NCBI GenBank assembly: GCA_002842515.1
Contig: PHDC01000001.1
Location: 620,001-684,000, forward strand
From: Bacteroidetes bacterium HGW-Bacteroidetes-5
Lineage (GTDB): Bacteria; Bacteroidota; Bacteroidia; Bacteroidales; UBA932
Direction of reading: 5' to 3'
DNA length: 64,000 nt
Under the pieces are notes generated by a model that saw only the letters and a list, made by a program, of their open reading frames with translations, was not told the origin of the DNA and did not search any database. Both the position numbers and the translations under genes were made by a program. Of the stretch, positions 29,305 to 40,901 are shown one piece after another. Each line of letters opens with the position of its first letter. Position 1 is the first letter of the stretch.

Positions 29305-29345
29305 TATAAAAAGAGGGTGGTCAAAATTGCCACCCTCTTTTTATA
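29305..29345. terminator. Bidirectional terminator between actin-like and bactofilin genes
   Basis: Arms 29305-29320 (TATAAAAAGAGGGTGG) and 29330-29345 are perfectly complementary over 16 bp with a 9-nt loop. A/T tails give a U-tract in both directions. It serves both convergent transcripts. Confidence 0.92.
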
Positions 29346-29357
29346 TTTACAAAACCT

Positions 29358-29741
29358 CTATTGATTTTGCGATTTGAGGTTATCTTCAAACTCCTCTTCG
29401 GTTATCATCTTACAGGATCCGTTAAAAATGCCTCCCTCCTCAATAAATAGCTTTTGGCAGGCTATTTTACCCTTAATTGATCCACACTTTCTAAGCCCGA
29501 AAACCTCTTTTACCAATACTTTCCCGTCTACCTCCCCCCAAATATCGCAACTTTTTGCAATCACCTCACCAATTAAACGAGCTGACTCTCCTATTACAAG
29601 CTTCCCTATAGTTGTCAATTTACCCTCGAATAGGCCATCTATTCTGATATCTGATACTGAATTAATAACTCCGTGAAATTCGGTCCCGCCGGATATTCTG
29701 TTAACTTCGTTAACCTGGGTTGTATTTTCGTTCTTAGACAT
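29358..29741 (-). CDS. Bactofilin (polymer-forming cytoskeletal protein)
   Basis: The 127-residue protein has short polar tails around a core of short beta repeats with Gly turns (GVINSVSDIRIDGLFEGKLTT region to about 105), the right-handed beta-helix of bactofilins. Bactofilins assemble nucleotide-free filaments at the inner membrane and place wall enzymes or other partners. It lies 10 nt after lpdA on the same strand and tail to tail with the actin-like gene. Confidence 0.93.
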   Translation of the reverse strand: MSKNENTTQVNEVNRISGGTEFHGVINSVSDIRIDGLFEGKLTTIGKLVIGESARLIGEVIAKSCDIWGEVDGKVLVKEVFGLRKCGSIKGKIACQKLFIEEGGIFNGSCKMITEEEFEDNLKSQNQ

Positions 29742-29751
29742 AGATTAAATT

Positions 29752-31140
29752 TTAAATGTGAATTACCTCATCGTGCGCAGCAGCTGCAGCTTCCATAATA
29801 GCTTCGCTCATTGTTGGATGAGGGTGAATTGAGTGCATAATATCTTTTGCCGTTGCTCCAAGTCCTCTCGCAACAACAATTCCCGAGAGCATCTCAGTAA
29901 CATTGGCTCCTATAAGATGGGCACCAAGTATTTTGTCACTCCCGGAGTCTATAATCAGTTTTACAAAGCCGTCTCTCTCTCCTGCTGCAGATGCTTTCCC
30001 GGATGCCGTAAATGGGAATTTACCAATTTTATAGGCAATCCCGCTCTCCTTAACAGCCCTCTCAGTGAGGCCTGTGGATGCAATTTCGGGAGAAGTATAT
30101 GTACAACCCGGGAAATTTGTATAATCCAGCGGCTTAACATCAATACCCGCTATCTTCTCAACACAGCAAATCGCCTCGGCAGAGGCTATATGGGCAAGCG
30201 CAGGAGTGGCAAGCACATCACCTATTGCATAGATCCCTTTTACATTTGTTGCATAGTAACTATCTACCTTTATTTTTCCTCTCTCAGTTATTACTCCATT
30301 CTCTTCCAGACCAATATTCTCAATATTTGCCACAACACCTACAGCAGAGAGTACCCTCTCCACCTCTATCTTCTCTTCGCCCTTCTTAGTTTCAACTGTT
30401 ATTACGCACATCTCTCCGCTTACATCAACCCCTTTTACCTGAGCTGAGGTGAGTACTTTTATTCCCATTTTACGGAAGGATCTGCTAAGCTGAGCCGAGA
30501 CTTCGTCATCCTCCAGAGGAACAATATTTGAAAGATATTCAATCAGAAAAACCTCTACCCCAAGAGATCTGTAAAAATATGCAAACTCACTTCCTATCGC
30601 TCCGGAACCAATCACTGCAAGACTCTTTGGAAGTGTTTCCGGAACCATAGCCTGCCTGTAAGATATTATTTTGTTGCCATCTATAGGTGCAAAAGGGAGT
30701 GAATTGGCTCTTGCTCCGGTCGCAATAATTATATTTTTTGCCTCAACAACAGTAACAGAACCATCATTAGAGATAACCTCCACCTTGTTTGGGCTCAGAA
30801 TTTTTCCGGTTCCATTTAAAACACTTACCTTGTTTTTCTTAAACAGAAAATCAATTCCCCTGCTCATACCATTGGCAACATTTCTACTTCGCTCAACAAT
30901 TTTGTTTAGGTCCGGTTTAATCTCGCCTACAATATCAAAACCGTAATCATTATGATTTTGAGCATAATGAAGTGCCTGAACACTCTTTAAAAGTGCTTTA
31001 GTAGGAATACACCCCCAGTTGAGACAAACGCCTCCAAGCTCCGATTTTTCAATTACCACTGTGTTCAAACCCAGTTGTGATGCTCTTATTGCTGCAACAT
31101 AACCTCCGGGTCCCGAACCAATTACTATAAGATCATACAT
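29752..31140 (-). CDS. lpdA: Dihydrolipoyl dehydrogenase
   Basis: This flavoprotein reoxidises the dihydrolipoyl arm of 2-oxoacid dehydrogenase or glycine cleavage complexes with NAD+. The 462 residues show the FAD site IGSGPGGYVAAIRA, the redox disulfide GGVCLNWGCIPTKAL, the NAD site IGSGAIGSEFA and the C-terminal catalytic HPHPTMSEAI. No E1, E2 or gcv genes are near, so it probably serves complexes encoded elsewhere. It lies 43 nt after secA. Confidence 0.96.
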   Translation of the reverse strand: MYDLIVIGSGPGGYVAAIRASQLGLNTVVIEKSELGGVCLNWGCIPTKALLKSVQALHYAQNHNDYGFDIVGEIKPDLNKIVERSRNVANGMSRGIDFLFKKNKVSVLNGTGKILSPNKVEVISNDGSVTVVEAKNIIIATGARANSLPFAPIDGNKIISYRQAMVPETLPKSLAVIGSGAIGSEFAYFYRSLGVEVFLIEYLSNIVPLEDDEVSAQLSRSFRKMGIKVLTSAQVKGVDVSGEMCVITVETKKGEEKIEVERVLSAVGVVANIENIGLEENGVITERGKIKVDSYYATNVKGIYAIGDVLATPALAHIASAEAICCVEKIAGIDVKPLDYTNFPGCTYTSPEIASTGLTERAVKESGIAYKIGKFPFTASGKASAAGERDGFVKLIIDSGSDKILGAHLIGANVTEMLSGIVVARGLGATAKDIMHSIHPHPTMSEAIMEAAAAAHDEVIHI

Positions 31141-31183
31141 ATATCTCGAATTATAATCTAATTAAACATTAATGAATTACCCT

Positions 31184-34100
31184 CTACTCATTCGCTCCGT
31201 GGCAATTCTTATATTTTTTTCCGCTACCGCAAGGGCATTGGTCATTTCTTCCTACCCTCTTCTCCACGTGAACAGGAGCTTGTGATTTTGGCTCTCCTGC
31301 AGATGTGATAAAATCATTTCTGGTAGCCTGCAGGTTACTCATATCTGTCTTCTTCCTCTGCTCCTGACGCAGTGTTACAGGCTCTTTTTGTGTCTCTCTC
31401 AGTGGAATATGAGCTTTTAGAAGGAATGAGAGAACATCTTTGTTTATTTTATCCAGCATTGTCTGGAAGAGTTTAAAACTCTCAAACTTATAGATAAGCA
31501 ATGGATCTTTCTGTTCATAAGTGGCGTTTTGAACAGATTGTTTCAGCTCATCCATCTCTCTGAGGTGCTCCTTCCAGAACTCATCAATTAACATAAGAGT
31601 TATGCTTTTGTTTAGAGATCTCCCAATTTCGCGGCCAGAACTCTCGTATGCCTTTTTCAGGTTTACAATAACCTGCATTATTTTTGCTCCGTCACTTACG
31701 GGAATTGCTATATTATCGTAAGTAGCGCTCTGGGTTTCGTAAATCTGTTTTACAATTGGCCAGGCGTGGTTTACAAGAATATCCTGTCTTCTTTTATACA
31801 CACTCTGTACATTCTCCAGCAATTTCTCGGCAACCTCTTCTGCTTTGGCATCTGTATAGAACGCTTCATCCATTCCCGGTTCAATGGAGATCTGCCTGAT
31901 TGTCTCGAGGCTGAACTCTTCAAATGAAAGAGATCCGTGAGAGTTTTGAGTTATTGATTCCGAGAAATCTGTCATCATATTCTGGATGTCTACATCAATC
32001 CTCTCTCCATAAAGTGCATTTCTGCGACGAGTGTAGACAACCTCTCTCTGAGAGTTCATTACATCGTCATACTCAAGGAGCCTTTTCCTCTGCCCAAAGT
32101 TGTTCTCCTCCACTTTTCTTTGAGCTCTTTCAATTGATTTAGAGAGCATTGAATGTTGAAGAACCTCTCCCTCCTTCATACCCATCTTATCTACAAGCCC
32201 TGCAATTCTCTCAGAACCGAAAAGACGCATAAGATCATCTTCCAGAGATACAAAGAAACTTGAAGATCCAGGGTCTCCCTGACGACCGGCACGACCTCTT
32301 AACTGACGGTCTACTCGTCGTGAGTCGTGTCGCTCTGTACCAATGATAGCAAGTCCTCCTGCCTCCTTAACACCACTCCCAAGCTTTATATCTGTACCTC
32401 GACCAGCCATATTGGTTGCAATAGTAACCGAGCCCGCCTGACCCGCCTCTGCCACAATCTCTGCCTCTTTGGCGTGCTGTTTTGCATTTAGGACATTGTG
32501 CTTTATCCCCCTGATTTTTAACATCCTGCTCAATAGCTCAGATACCTCAACAGAGGTTGTACCTACAAGTACCGGCCTGCCAATTTTTGTAAGTGCAACA
32601 ATCTCATCTATAACAGCGTTGTACTTCTCTCTTTTAGTTTTGTATATAAGGTCTTCCAGATCCTTTCTAACCACAGGGCGGTTGGTAGGTATCACAACCA
32701 CATCAAGTTTATAGATTGACCAAAACTCACCAGCCTCTGTCTCAGCTGTACCGGTCATACCGGCCAACTTATGGTACATACGGAAGTAGTTCTGCAGGGT
32801 AATGGTGGCAAATGTCTGTGTTGCAGCCTCTACCTTAACCGACTCTTTGGCTTCAATTGCCTGGTGAAGTCCGTCTGAGTAACGCCTTCCCTCCAGAATA
32901 CGACCGGTCTGCTCATCTACAATCTTAATCTTGTTATCCATCACCACATACTCAACATCCTTCTCAAACATTGTGTAGGATTTAAGCAGTTGATTAACTG
33001 TATGGACCCTCTCGCTCTTAATTGCATATTCTGCAAGAAGCGAATCTTTTGCAGATAATTTTTCTTCCGGAGATTTCTCACTCCTCTCTATATCTGCAAT
33101 CTCGGTTCCAATATCCGGCAAAATAAAGAAATCGCTGTCACTCACATTTTTACCGATTAATTCGTGACCTTTATCGGTAAGCTCTACAGACCTCTGTTTC
33201 TCATCAATAATAAAGAAGAGATCATCTGTAACGATGTGCATCTGCTTATTATTATCCTGCATATAGAAGTTCTCAGTCTTAAGGAGAACCTGCTTCATAC
33301 CCGATTCACTCAGATATTTGATAAGCGGATTGTATCTCGGAAGACCTTTATGGGCTCTTAAAAGCAGCTTTCCCCCCTCCTCTTCGTTGTTCTCCTGAAG
33401 TTTCTTTTTGGCTTCGTTGAGCAATTGGGTTACAAGAGTTCTTTGGGCACTATAAAGTCTCTCTACTATTGGCTTGTATTCATTAAACTGCTGCTCATCT
33501 CCTTTGGGAACAGGTCCGGAAATAATCAACGGAGTTCTGGCATCATCGATAAGCACCGAGTCAACCTCATCGACAATTGCATAGTGATGCTTCTTTTGAA
33601 CCAAATCTTCCGGGTTGATTGCCATATTGTCCCGCAGATAGTCAAACCCGAACTCGTTATTTGTTCCGAATGTGATATCTGCCTTGTATGCTGCTTTTCT
33701 CTGGTCTGAGTTAGGCTGATGTTTGTCAATACAATCTACTTTGAGTCCGTGGAACTGATAGAGCGGTCCCATCCACTCCGAGTCACGCTTTGAGAGGTAG
33801 TCGTTGACAGTTACAATGTGTACCCCCTTTCCGGCTATTGCATTTAGGAATACCGGCAGCGTTGCAACCAGAGTTTTTCCCTCACCTGTACCCATCTCCG
33901 CAATCTTACCCTGATGCAGGGCAACCCCGCCAATTAGCTGTACATCATAGTGAACCATATCCCAAACAATGACATTTCCACCTGCCATCCAGCTGTTTTT
34001 CCAAATTGCATCATCTCCCTCAATAGAGACAAAGTCGTGTTTGGCTGCCAAATCTCTATCTGACTGAGAGGCAGTTACAATAATTTGAGAGTTCTCTTTA

Positions 34101-34471
34101 AATCTCCTTGCGGTAGATTTCATAATGGCAAAAGCTTCCGGCAATATCTCCAGTAATACCTCCTCTATCTTTTCATCAATCTTCTTTGTGAGTTTATCTA
34201 CCTCTGTTGCCAGCTCCTCCTTCTCTTTGACATCAATCATAACATCGTCCAGCCTTGCACGAAGTGATTTTTTCCTCTCTTCATCAGCTGCAATTTTATC
34301 CTGAACAACCTTTCTAAGCCTTTGAGATTCATTGCGAAGCTCATTATGTGTGAGCAGATCTATTCTGGAATATGCAAGGAGAGCCTTATCTACATATGGT
34401 TGAATCTCTTTTATATCTCTTTCAGATTTAGTGCCGAAAAATCTTTTTAGTAAACCTGTAATAAATGCCAT
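31184..34471 (-). CDS. secA: Preprotein translocase ATPase SecA
   Basis: SecA drives export of unfolded proteins through SecYEG. The 1095-residue length is typical of Bacteroidota, with an insertion in the first motor domain. [14 protein letters not shown] is Walker [21 protein letters not shown] the Walker B region, MAGRGTDI and [10 protein letters not shown] are motor 2 motifs, and the C-terminus ends in a zinc-binding SEC-C tail ([18 protein letters not shown]). Confidence 0.98.
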   Translation of the reverse strand: MAFITGLLKRFFGTKSERDIKEIQPYVDKALLAYSRIDLLTHNELRNESQRLRKVVQDKIAADEERKKSLRARLDDVMIDVKEKEELATEVDKLTKKIDEKIEEVLLEILPEAFAIMKSTARRFKENSQIIVTASQSDRDLAAKHDFVSIEGDDAIWKNSWMAGGNVIVWDMVHYDVQLIGGVALHQGKIAEMGTGEGKTLVATLPVFLNAIAGKGVHIVTVNDYLSKRDSEWMGPLYQFHGLKVDCIDKHQPNSDQRKAAYKADITFGTNNEFGFDYLRDNMAINPEDLVQKKHHYAIVDEVDSVLIDDARTPLIISGPVPKGDEQQFNEYKPIVERLYSAQRTLVTQLLNEAKKKLQENNEEEGGKLLLRAHKGLPRYNPLIKYLSESGMKQVLLKTENFYMQDNNKQMHIVTDDLFFIIDEKQRSVELTDKGHELIGKNVSDSDFFILPDIGTEIADIERSEKSPEEKLSAKDSLLAEYAIKSERVHTVNQLLKSYTMFEKDVEYVVMDNKIKIVDEQTGRILEGRRYSDGLHQAIEAKESVKVEAATQTFATITLQNYFRMYHKLAGMTGTAETEAGEFWSIYKLDVVVIPTNRPVVRKDLEDLIYKTKREKYNAVIDEIVALTKIGRPVLVGTTSVEVSELLSRMLKIRGIKHNVLNAKQHAKEAEIVAEAGQAGSVTIATNMAGRGTDIKLGSGVKEAGGLAIIGTERHDSRRVDRQLRGRAGRQGDPGSSSFFVSLEDDLMRLFGSERIAGLVDKMGMKEGEVLQHSMLSKSIERAQRKVEENNFGQRKRLLEYDDVMNSQREVVYTRRRNALYGERIDVDIQNMMTDFSESITQNSHGSLSFEEFSLETIRQISIEPGMDEAFYTDAKAEEVAEKLLENVQSVYKRRQDILVNHAWPIVKQIYETQSATYDNIAIPVSDGAKIMQVIVNLKKAYESSGREIGRSLNKSITLMLIDEFWKEHLREMDELKQSVQNATYEQKDPLLIYKFESFKLFQTMLDKINKDVLSFLLKAHIPLRETQKEPVTLRQEQRKKTDMSNLQATRNDFITSAGEPKSQAPVHVEKRVGRNDQCPCGSGKKYKNCHGANE

Positions 34472-34535
34472 TTTATATATCTTATTTTTAGTTACGTTAT
34501 TTGATTAAATCTTAAATCATTCAATCTCTAACATG

Positions 34536-34543
34536 CAAAGATA
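34536..34543 (-). promoter_or_regulatory. -7 box for secA
   Basis: TATCTTTG on the minus strand fits TAnnTTTG, giving a secA leader of about 60 nt. Confidence 0.55.
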
Positions 34544-34563
34544 AAAAAATTGGAAGAAAGATT

Positions 34564-34571
34564 TACATTTG
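34564..34571 (+). promoter_or_regulatory. -7 box for mnmD
   Basis: TACATTTG fits TAnnTTTG. It predicts a start near 34577, just upstream of the two candidate TTG codons of mnmD, and lies back to back with the secA promoter. Confidence 0.55.
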
Positions 34572-34593
34572 CAACATTAACAATGGCTCAGAA

Positions 34594-35325
34594 TTGGTTA
34601 ATATTTTGAAAAGAGAGATAGTAATAACTGCAGATGGCTCCTCTACAATAAGGTTGTGCGAAGAGGATGAGTGCTACCACTCTGTTAACGGAGCACTGGC
34701 AGAGAGCCTGCACATCTTTATCAATAACGGATTAAATAGTTTTCTTAATGAGAAGAGAGCTTCGGTAGAACCGATTCACAAATGCATTAGCATCCTGGAG
34801 ATAGGCCTTGGAACCGGTCTAAACTGTGTACTTACCGCAATTGAGGCTTTAAAGCACAAAGATTTAATTTTCAACTATATAGCTCTTGAGAAATATCCGG
34901 TAACCGTACAGGAGTTAAAGTGTCTTAATTACGAGATTTTTTTAGGGCGAGATTATAACTCCATCCTTGAGAAAATTCACTCCGTCCAGTGGGGAGTAAG
35001 CGAAAAAATTCTAAATAACTTCAATCTTACAAAAATTGAGCGTGATATAAAAGAGCTTGAAGGTGATAGTTTAAAAGGGGTAATATCGAATGTAGATATT
35101 GTCTATTTTGATGCCTTTTCACCTAATATTCAGCCGGAACTTTGGAGCAGAGAAATTTTTAAAGGTTTATTCTCAATGATGTCCGGTGGGTCAATCCTAA
35201 TTACATACTCATCAAGGGGAAGTGTAAAAATTGCATTAAGAGAATCTGGTTTTACCGTGAAAAGATTGAAGGGGCCTTCGGGGAAAAGGCATATTACTTT
35301 GGCAACTCGACCCGATACATTTTAG
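34594..35325 (+). CDS. mnmD: MnmD-type tRNA (mnm5s2U34) methyltransferase
   Basis: The protein matches the stand-alone methyltransferase half of MnmC, which finishes the mnm5 group on the wobble uridine of some tRNAs using SAM. LEIGLGTGLNCVL is the SAM site and YFDAFSPNIQPELWS the signature active-site loop. The start is uncertain: the frame has only TTG codons at 34594 (243 residues) and 34606; the nearby ATG at 34583 is in another frame and stops after eight codons. Its 3' end overlaps the convergent cyclotransferase gene by 32 nt. Confidence 0.9.
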   Translation: MVNILKREIVITADGSSTIRLCEEDECYHSVNGALAESLHIFINNGLNSFLNEKRASVEPIHKCISILEIGLGTGLNCVLTAIEALKHKDLIFNYIALEKYPVTVQELKCLNYEIFLGRDYNSILEKIHSVQWGVSEKILNNFNLTKIERDIKELEGDSLKGVISNVDIVYFDAFSPNIQPELWSREIFKGLFSMMSGGSILITYSSRGSVKIALRESGFTVKRLKGPSGKRHITLATRPDTF

Positions 35326-36070
35326 GCCAGTTTTTACCCGTAAGGTAGAGTGAACTATCTGCAGGGTTAAAGGCAATGCCGTTAAGCACATCTGTAGAGG
35401 TTGTTTTGAGAGCGACAGGGAGAAGCCTCCTGCAGTCGAGAGTGGCACGCACAACTCCGGTTTTGGGATTTATTATTAATATTACATCCTCTTCGTATAT
35501 GTTTGCCCATATCTCGCCGTTGATGAACTCCAGTTCGTTTAGATACTCTACTTTCTCTCCGCTTAGGGTCACCTCAATTTTTGAGAGTTGACGGAAGCTC
35601 TCCGGATCGTGAAAGTATATAAATGATGAGCCGTCTGTAGTGATAAGGTTAGTACCATCAGTTGTGAGACCCCACCCATCTCTTGGATTATAGAGGGTTC
35701 CCAAATGTTTGAAGGTATTTATATCATAAACCAGAACCTCTCTCTCCTGCCAGGTAAGCAGGTAGAGCCTATCTTTATATGCAACAGCTCCTTCTGCAAA
35801 GTATTTTGATGGAAGTTTGAAGCTTCTTATTGAAGTTCCTTTTTTTAAATCTACTTCGTGGAAAAATGATTGCCCGTACTGACCGGAACTCTCGAATAGC
35901 CTCCCCTTATAGAAGAAGAGCCCCTGAGTATATGAGTTAACACTGTGAGGCAGTGTCTCAAGCACTTTAACGGTATAACGCTTTACCTTAGGTGCCTGAG
36001 CATCTGATGTTACAATTGATGAGAACATTATTAGAGATGCTATCGTTATTATGGCTCTTAATTGTATCAT
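35294..36070 (-). CDS. Glutaminyl-peptide cyclotransferase (beta-propeller type), exported
   Basis: This 258-residue protein has a signal peptide (1-25) and then a five-bladed propeller of the glutamine cyclotransferase family (PF05096): YTQGLFFYKGRLFESSGQYGQS, LLTWQEREVLVYD, GWGLTTDGTNLITTDGSS, LNELEFINGEIWANIY and LNGIAFNPADSSLYLTGKNW. It would convert N-terminal Gln of exported proteins to pyroglutamate. In Bacteroidota this fits the many periplasmic and surface proteins that begin with Gln after signal cleavage. It lies 56 nt after pyrG. Confidence 0.93.
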   Translation of the reverse strand: MIQLRAIITIASLIMFSSIVTSDAQAPKVKRYTVKVLETLPHSVNSYTQGLFFYKGRLFESSGQYGQSFFHEVDLKKGTSIRSFKLPSKYFAEGAVAYKDRLYLLTWQEREVLVYDINTFKHLGTLYNPRDGWGLTTDGTNLITTDGSSFIYFHDPESFRQLSKIEVTLSGEKVEYLNELEFINGEIWANIYEEDVILIINPKTGVVRATLDCRRLLPVALKTTSTDVLNGIAFNPADSSLYLTGKNWPKMYRVELPK

Positions 36071-36126
36071 AATACAACTTATATATCAAGAATCAGACCA
36101 AGTTATGATAACCGCACCACAAAATT

Positions 36127-37767
<1,641 letters not shown>

Positions 37768-37780
37768 TTATACAGGGATA

Positions 37781-37788
37781 CAAAGGTA
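37781..37788 (-). promoter_or_regulatory. -7 box for pyrG
   Basis: TACCTTTG on the minus strand fits TAnnTTTG; the leader would be about 28-30 nt. It is 12 nt from the divergent box for the thioesterase. Confidence 0.6.
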
Positions 37789-37800
37789 GTACATAAATCT

Positions 37801-37808
37801 TAACTTTG
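37801..37808 (+). promoter_or_regulatory. -7 box for the acyl-ACP thioesterase
   Basis: TAACTTTG fits TAnnTTTG and ends only 8 nt before the ATG, so the transcript would be leaderless or nearly so. Confidence 0.6.
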
Positions 37809-37815
37809 CACTATT

Positions 37816-38538
37816 ATGATGAGCTATACTGAGGAGTTTTCGGTTAAAAGTTATGAGACCGACCACAAGGGTAATTTTAAGCCCTTCGCATTTATGAATC
37901 ACGCCCAGGAGATGGCTGGCACTCACGCACTGTCACTGGGATTTGGTTATGATCAACTTATAGAGTCCGGTAATGTTTGGGTTCTCTCCAGAGTTCACGT
38001 TAAATTCTTGAAAATGCCGGTTTGGAGAGAGGAGCTCTCTATGACCACCTGGCATAAAGGGGCAGACAGACTTTTTGGATTCAGGGATTTTAAGGTTACA
38101 GATAAAAAGGGTGAAGATGTTATACTAGCCACCTCATCTTGGCTGGTAATCAATCATATAAGCAGAAGGGTTCAGAGAATCGAGAGTGTTTTAGGGGATG
38201 AAATGAAGGGCGCACTCTCCGAAGATGCAATAAAAGAGCCTGCTCAGAGATTATCGACCCCGTCTAATGCTCTCTTTGCCGGTAAGAGGGTTGTCTGTTT
38301 GTCTGATATTGATATAAATATGCATACCAACAATGCCCGTTATGTAGAGTGGGCAATGGATGTAATCTCACCCAAAATAGGTTACAATATGGTGGTTAAA
38401 GAGTTATGGATCAACTTCAATAATGAATCACTTCCCTCAGATGAGATTGATCTTTATGTATCATACGACCCGGAAATTTTTGTTGAAGGGAAAAGGGGAG
38501 ATTCCTCCATATTCCAACTTAAGATTATTTCCGCATAA
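37816..38538 (+). CDS. Acyl-ACP thioesterase
   Basis: This 240-residue double-hotdog protein releases free fatty acids from acyl carrier protein. The first half carries the Asp-Thr/His region (SYETDHKGNFKPFAFMNHAQEMA) and WVLSRVHVKF; the second half has the conserved INMHTNNARYVEWAMD with the catalytic Asn-His pair of bacterial FatA/FatB-like enzymes (PF01643). Two ATG codons are adjacent (37816, 37819); either could be used. It is divergent from pyrG. Confidence 0.94.
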   Translation: MMSYTEEFSVKSYETDHKGNFKPFAFMNHAQEMAGTHALSLGFGYDQLIESGNVWVLSRVHVKFLKMPVWREELSMTTWHKGADRLFGFRDFKVTDKKGEDVILATSSWLVINHISRRVQRIESVLGDEMKGALSEDAIKEPAQRLSTPSNALFAGKRVVCLSDIDINMHTNNARYVEWAMDVISPKIGYNMVVKELWINFNNESLPSDEIDLYVSYDPEIFVEGKRGDSSIFQLKIISA

Positions 38539-38579
38539 CCCTTCCACTGTTTGAATGGCTTTCAATAACCTCGTCTGTT

Positions 38580-39101
38580 TTACAATCCTGCAAGCTTCTT
38601 GAGTGACTCTCCGGTTAGCCTGTAAACTGTCCACTCATCCATAGGTATCGCACCCAAAGATTTGTAGAACTTTATTGAAGGCTCGTTCCAGTCAAGAACA
38701 CTCCACTCGAATCTGTCACATTTTCTGTTCACGGCTATTGCCGCCAACTCTTTGATAAGCTGCCCACCGTAACCTTTACCCCTGTACTCCGGTTTTACAT
38801 AGATATCTTCCAGGTAGAGACAGGCCCGCCCTTTAAAGGTGGAGAAATTGTGAAAAAAAAGAGCAAACCCAACGGCGGTATAATTACCAGAGTTATAGGC
38901 AGAGCCCACAATGGTTGCCGAGTCACCTGCCACTTCGGCAATCAGTACCTCGGCCTGCTTTTTCACAAATAGAGATTCGTTTAACAGTTCGGGTGTTGCA
39001 GTAACATCATCACGCAGCTTTTCATATTCGGCGAGCTCACAAATAAAATTGAAGATTATATCAATATCATTCGGGTTGGCCTCTCTTATTCTAAAGTTCA
39101 T
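38580..39101 (-). CDS. GNAT N-acetyltransferase, diamine acetyltransferase-like
   Basis: The 173-residue protein has a single GNAT fold: N-terminal IREANPNDIDII, an LAEYEKLRDDV helix, YLEDIYVKPEYRGKGYGGQLI (acetyl-CoA binding, RGKGYG) and RFEWSVLDWNEPSIKFYKSLGA. The last two features match the spermidine/spermine acetyltransferase-like subgroup, so small amines are the likely acceptors. It stands alone; a TAnnTTTG box lies 14-21 nt upstream. Confidence 0.93.
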   Translation of the reverse strand: MNFRIREANPNDIDIIFNFICELAEYEKLRDDVTATPELLNESLFVKKQAEVLIAEVAGDSATIVGSAYNSGNYTAVGFALFFHNFSTFKGRACLYLEDIYVKPEYRGKGYGGQLIKELAAIAVNRKCDRFEWSVLDWNEPSIKFYKSLGAIPMDEWTVYRLTGESLKKLAGL

Positions 39102-39114
39102 AGCTCATTTTTTA

Positions 39115-39122
39115 CAAAGATA
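39115..39122 (-). promoter_or_regulatory. -7 box for the GNAT gene
   Basis: TATCTTTG on the minus strand fits TAnnTTTG, with a predicted leader of only about 9 nt. Confidence 0.5.
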
Positions 39123-39252
39123 TCATTCTGACATAAAACTATTGAGAGTACTTTCAACGATTTGGGGAAAATTCTTTCATTTATCATCTCTATATAATAA
39201 CTATCCCCTGTTAAAATTATTGCTGGGACTTTAGCTACAGGCAGGTTTCTTA

Positions 39253-40440
39253 TTATAAAGAATCGGGGGGATAAAGTTTTTCTGCCCGAGCAATCATATT
39301 TGCTGCCTTTTCCCTGAATGTTATTTCACTTTCAAAAACGGTTTCTCCTCCAATGTCTTCGCCAACGCTTTTCCACACTCCGTTACAATTGTAAAAATAC
39401 CATAATCCATATCCAAACGATTTTATGTAGGCATCATTTACTACTCCGGCTAACTTATTATCATATATGAAGATTTTCTCAATCCCAATATTCAATACGG
39501 CATCTCTCTCTGTTTCTGCTATACCCTCTTTTTTTAATCGAACATTTTTTTGTTCAGTCACAAATGAGTTTAACGGGATGGTTACATTGTCTATGTCTAT
39601 TAAATCCTTAAGTTTCTGCTTAACAGATGTGCAGATATAAGTACTATCTGCAAGAGCATTTTTATTGATTAGGATTCGTGACTCCATTTTAATTTCCTGA
39701 ATAACACCGTTCCGTTTTTTGATAAAAAACGAGTTATGTTTGTCGCTTTGACTCACAAAATCTACAGCTTTTCCATTTTTAAAAAGAATCCCGGCACGGT
39801 CATCACACGCATACCCGAAAGGCATCTGTTTCTCTTTTATCATTTGAAGATAAAGAGCGCTTCTTGCTTCTACAGAATAGTGTGGGCAATTGCTATAATT
39901 GAGAAATCCCAACCCATTTACAATGCTCAATTTTACAGGACGAGAGTCACTTATTCCGCTTTTAAACCAGCAGATTGAGCCTGCACTACCGCCTGCTAGG
40001 ACTACCCCTTTTTTTAGTGCTTTATTTAGGATAATATCAATACCCTGCGCTTTCCAAATGCCAATCATATTTAGAGTATTGCCCCCACCAACAACAATTG
40101 CATCCATATCTAACAATGTCTCCTCAAAAGTTTTTGGCGAATCATCGGAACTGACCCAAACTTTTAAAACAAAAGGCTCAATTGACAACTGTTTACAGAA
40201 AAAGCTCCAAAGCTTAATGTTATCTTCATTGTCTGCACTGGCTGTTGGGAGATAGCAAACTTTTGGATTTTGCTTTTTTGTCAAATCAACAACATACTGG
40301 ACAAATTTCAGGCTAATGTCTCCTCCAAAAACAAAAATGGTCTCATCCGTTTTTTGCCTCACATTTTGAGCGCTCATATTGTTAAATACAAAGCTGAACG
40401 AAAAAGCAATTATAAAAATTGATGTTGTGTTAAATTTCAT
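39253..40440 (-). CDS. Exported peptidase E (S51) family protein with C-terminal extension
   Basis: The 395-residue protein has a signal peptide (1-24, ending SAQN) and an S51 peptidase core related to peptidase E and cyanophycinase (about 28-245). GGGNTLNMIG is the conserved loop, the Ser nucleophile lies in LAGGSAGSICWF and the His in NCPHYSVEA. Peptidase E cleaves Asp-X dipeptides in the cytosol; this one is exported and has about 150 extra residues, of which the last 60 resemble a small YFYN/WKSVGEDIGGE beta domain. Substrate is unknown. It is AT-rich and the last gene of a run with the DUF3795 and transglutaminase genes (11 nt gap). Confidence 0.88.
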   Translation of the reverse strand: MKFNTTSIFIIAFSFSFVFNNMSAQNVRQKTDETIFVFGGDISLKFVQYVVDLTKKQNPKVCYLPTASADNEDNIKLWSFFCKQLSIEPFVLKVWVSSDDSPKTFEETLLDMDAIVVGGGNTLNMIGIWKAQGIDIILNKALKKGVVLAGGSAGSICWFKSGISDSRPVKLSIVNGLGFLNYSNCPHYSVEARSALYLQMIKEKQMPFGYACDDRAGILFKNGKAVDFVSQSDKHNSFFIKKRNGVIQEIKMESRILINKNALADSTYICTSVKQKLKDLIDIDNVTIPLNSFVTEQKNVRLKKEGIAETERDAVLNIGIEKIFIYDNKLAGVVNDAYIKSFGYGLWYFYNCNGVWKSVGEDIGGETVFESEITFREKAANMIARAEKLYPPDSL

Positions 40441-40451
40441 TTAAAAAAACA

Positions 40452-40877
40452 TTAAAAGTTCTGTGGAAAATTCTTATTCCTGCTTCCGCATATCAGGCAA
40501 AGCTCCCTGTGAACACACAACATCTGGCCACAAACATCACATTTCCAATTGACCTCCTCTATGGCAATAAAATTTGCCAATCCAATCTCTTTTATACTTT
40601 TCAAGTTTTGGATTGGACTTTCGCCATATTTTTTTGTGTACCGTTTATCTAAATCCTTAATTCTCCTGCAGGGGAATTTATCGCACTCATTACACAGAAG
40701 GTCTTCATTCTCTCCCTTTTCAGCGCATTTTCTTATGCTACAAACAGTGCAGTGAAATGGCTTATTGCCAATATCATAACACCCGACGCATCTGTTTTTC
40801 TGTCGCTGATATCCCAGACATAAATCACATATAACGCCACAAGGAGCAATACTCCTAAAGGTTAATCTACTTACCAT
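40452..40877 (-). CDS. DUF3795 Cys-rich protein
   Basis: The 141-residue protein has about fifteen Cys residues in clusters: APCGVICDLC at the start, CVGCYD, CTVCSIRKCAE, LCNECDKFPC, and near the end WKCDVCGQMLCVHRELCLICG. The first half fits DUF3795, a probable metal-binding domain of unknown function; the C-terminal rubredoxin-like knuckles would bind zinc or iron. There is no signal peptide. It sits between an exported peptidase-like and a transglutaminase-like gene. Confidence 0.88.
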   Translation of the reverse strand: MVSRLTFRSIAPCGVICDLCLGYQRQKNRCVGCYDIGNKPFHCTVCSIRKCAEKGENEDLLCNECDKFPCRRIKDLDKRYTKKYGESPIQNLKSIKEIGLANFIAIEEVNWKCDVCGQMLCVHRELCLICGSRNKNFPQNF

Positions 40878-40901
40878 CTGCAGTTATTCGTTTGTCAATA
40901 A

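Noticed and set aside
29833-30447. Plus-strand open frame of 204 codons opposite lpdA
   Set aside because: It is a shadow of the dihydrolipoyl dehydrogenase gene, with Cys- and Ser-rich meaningless translation.
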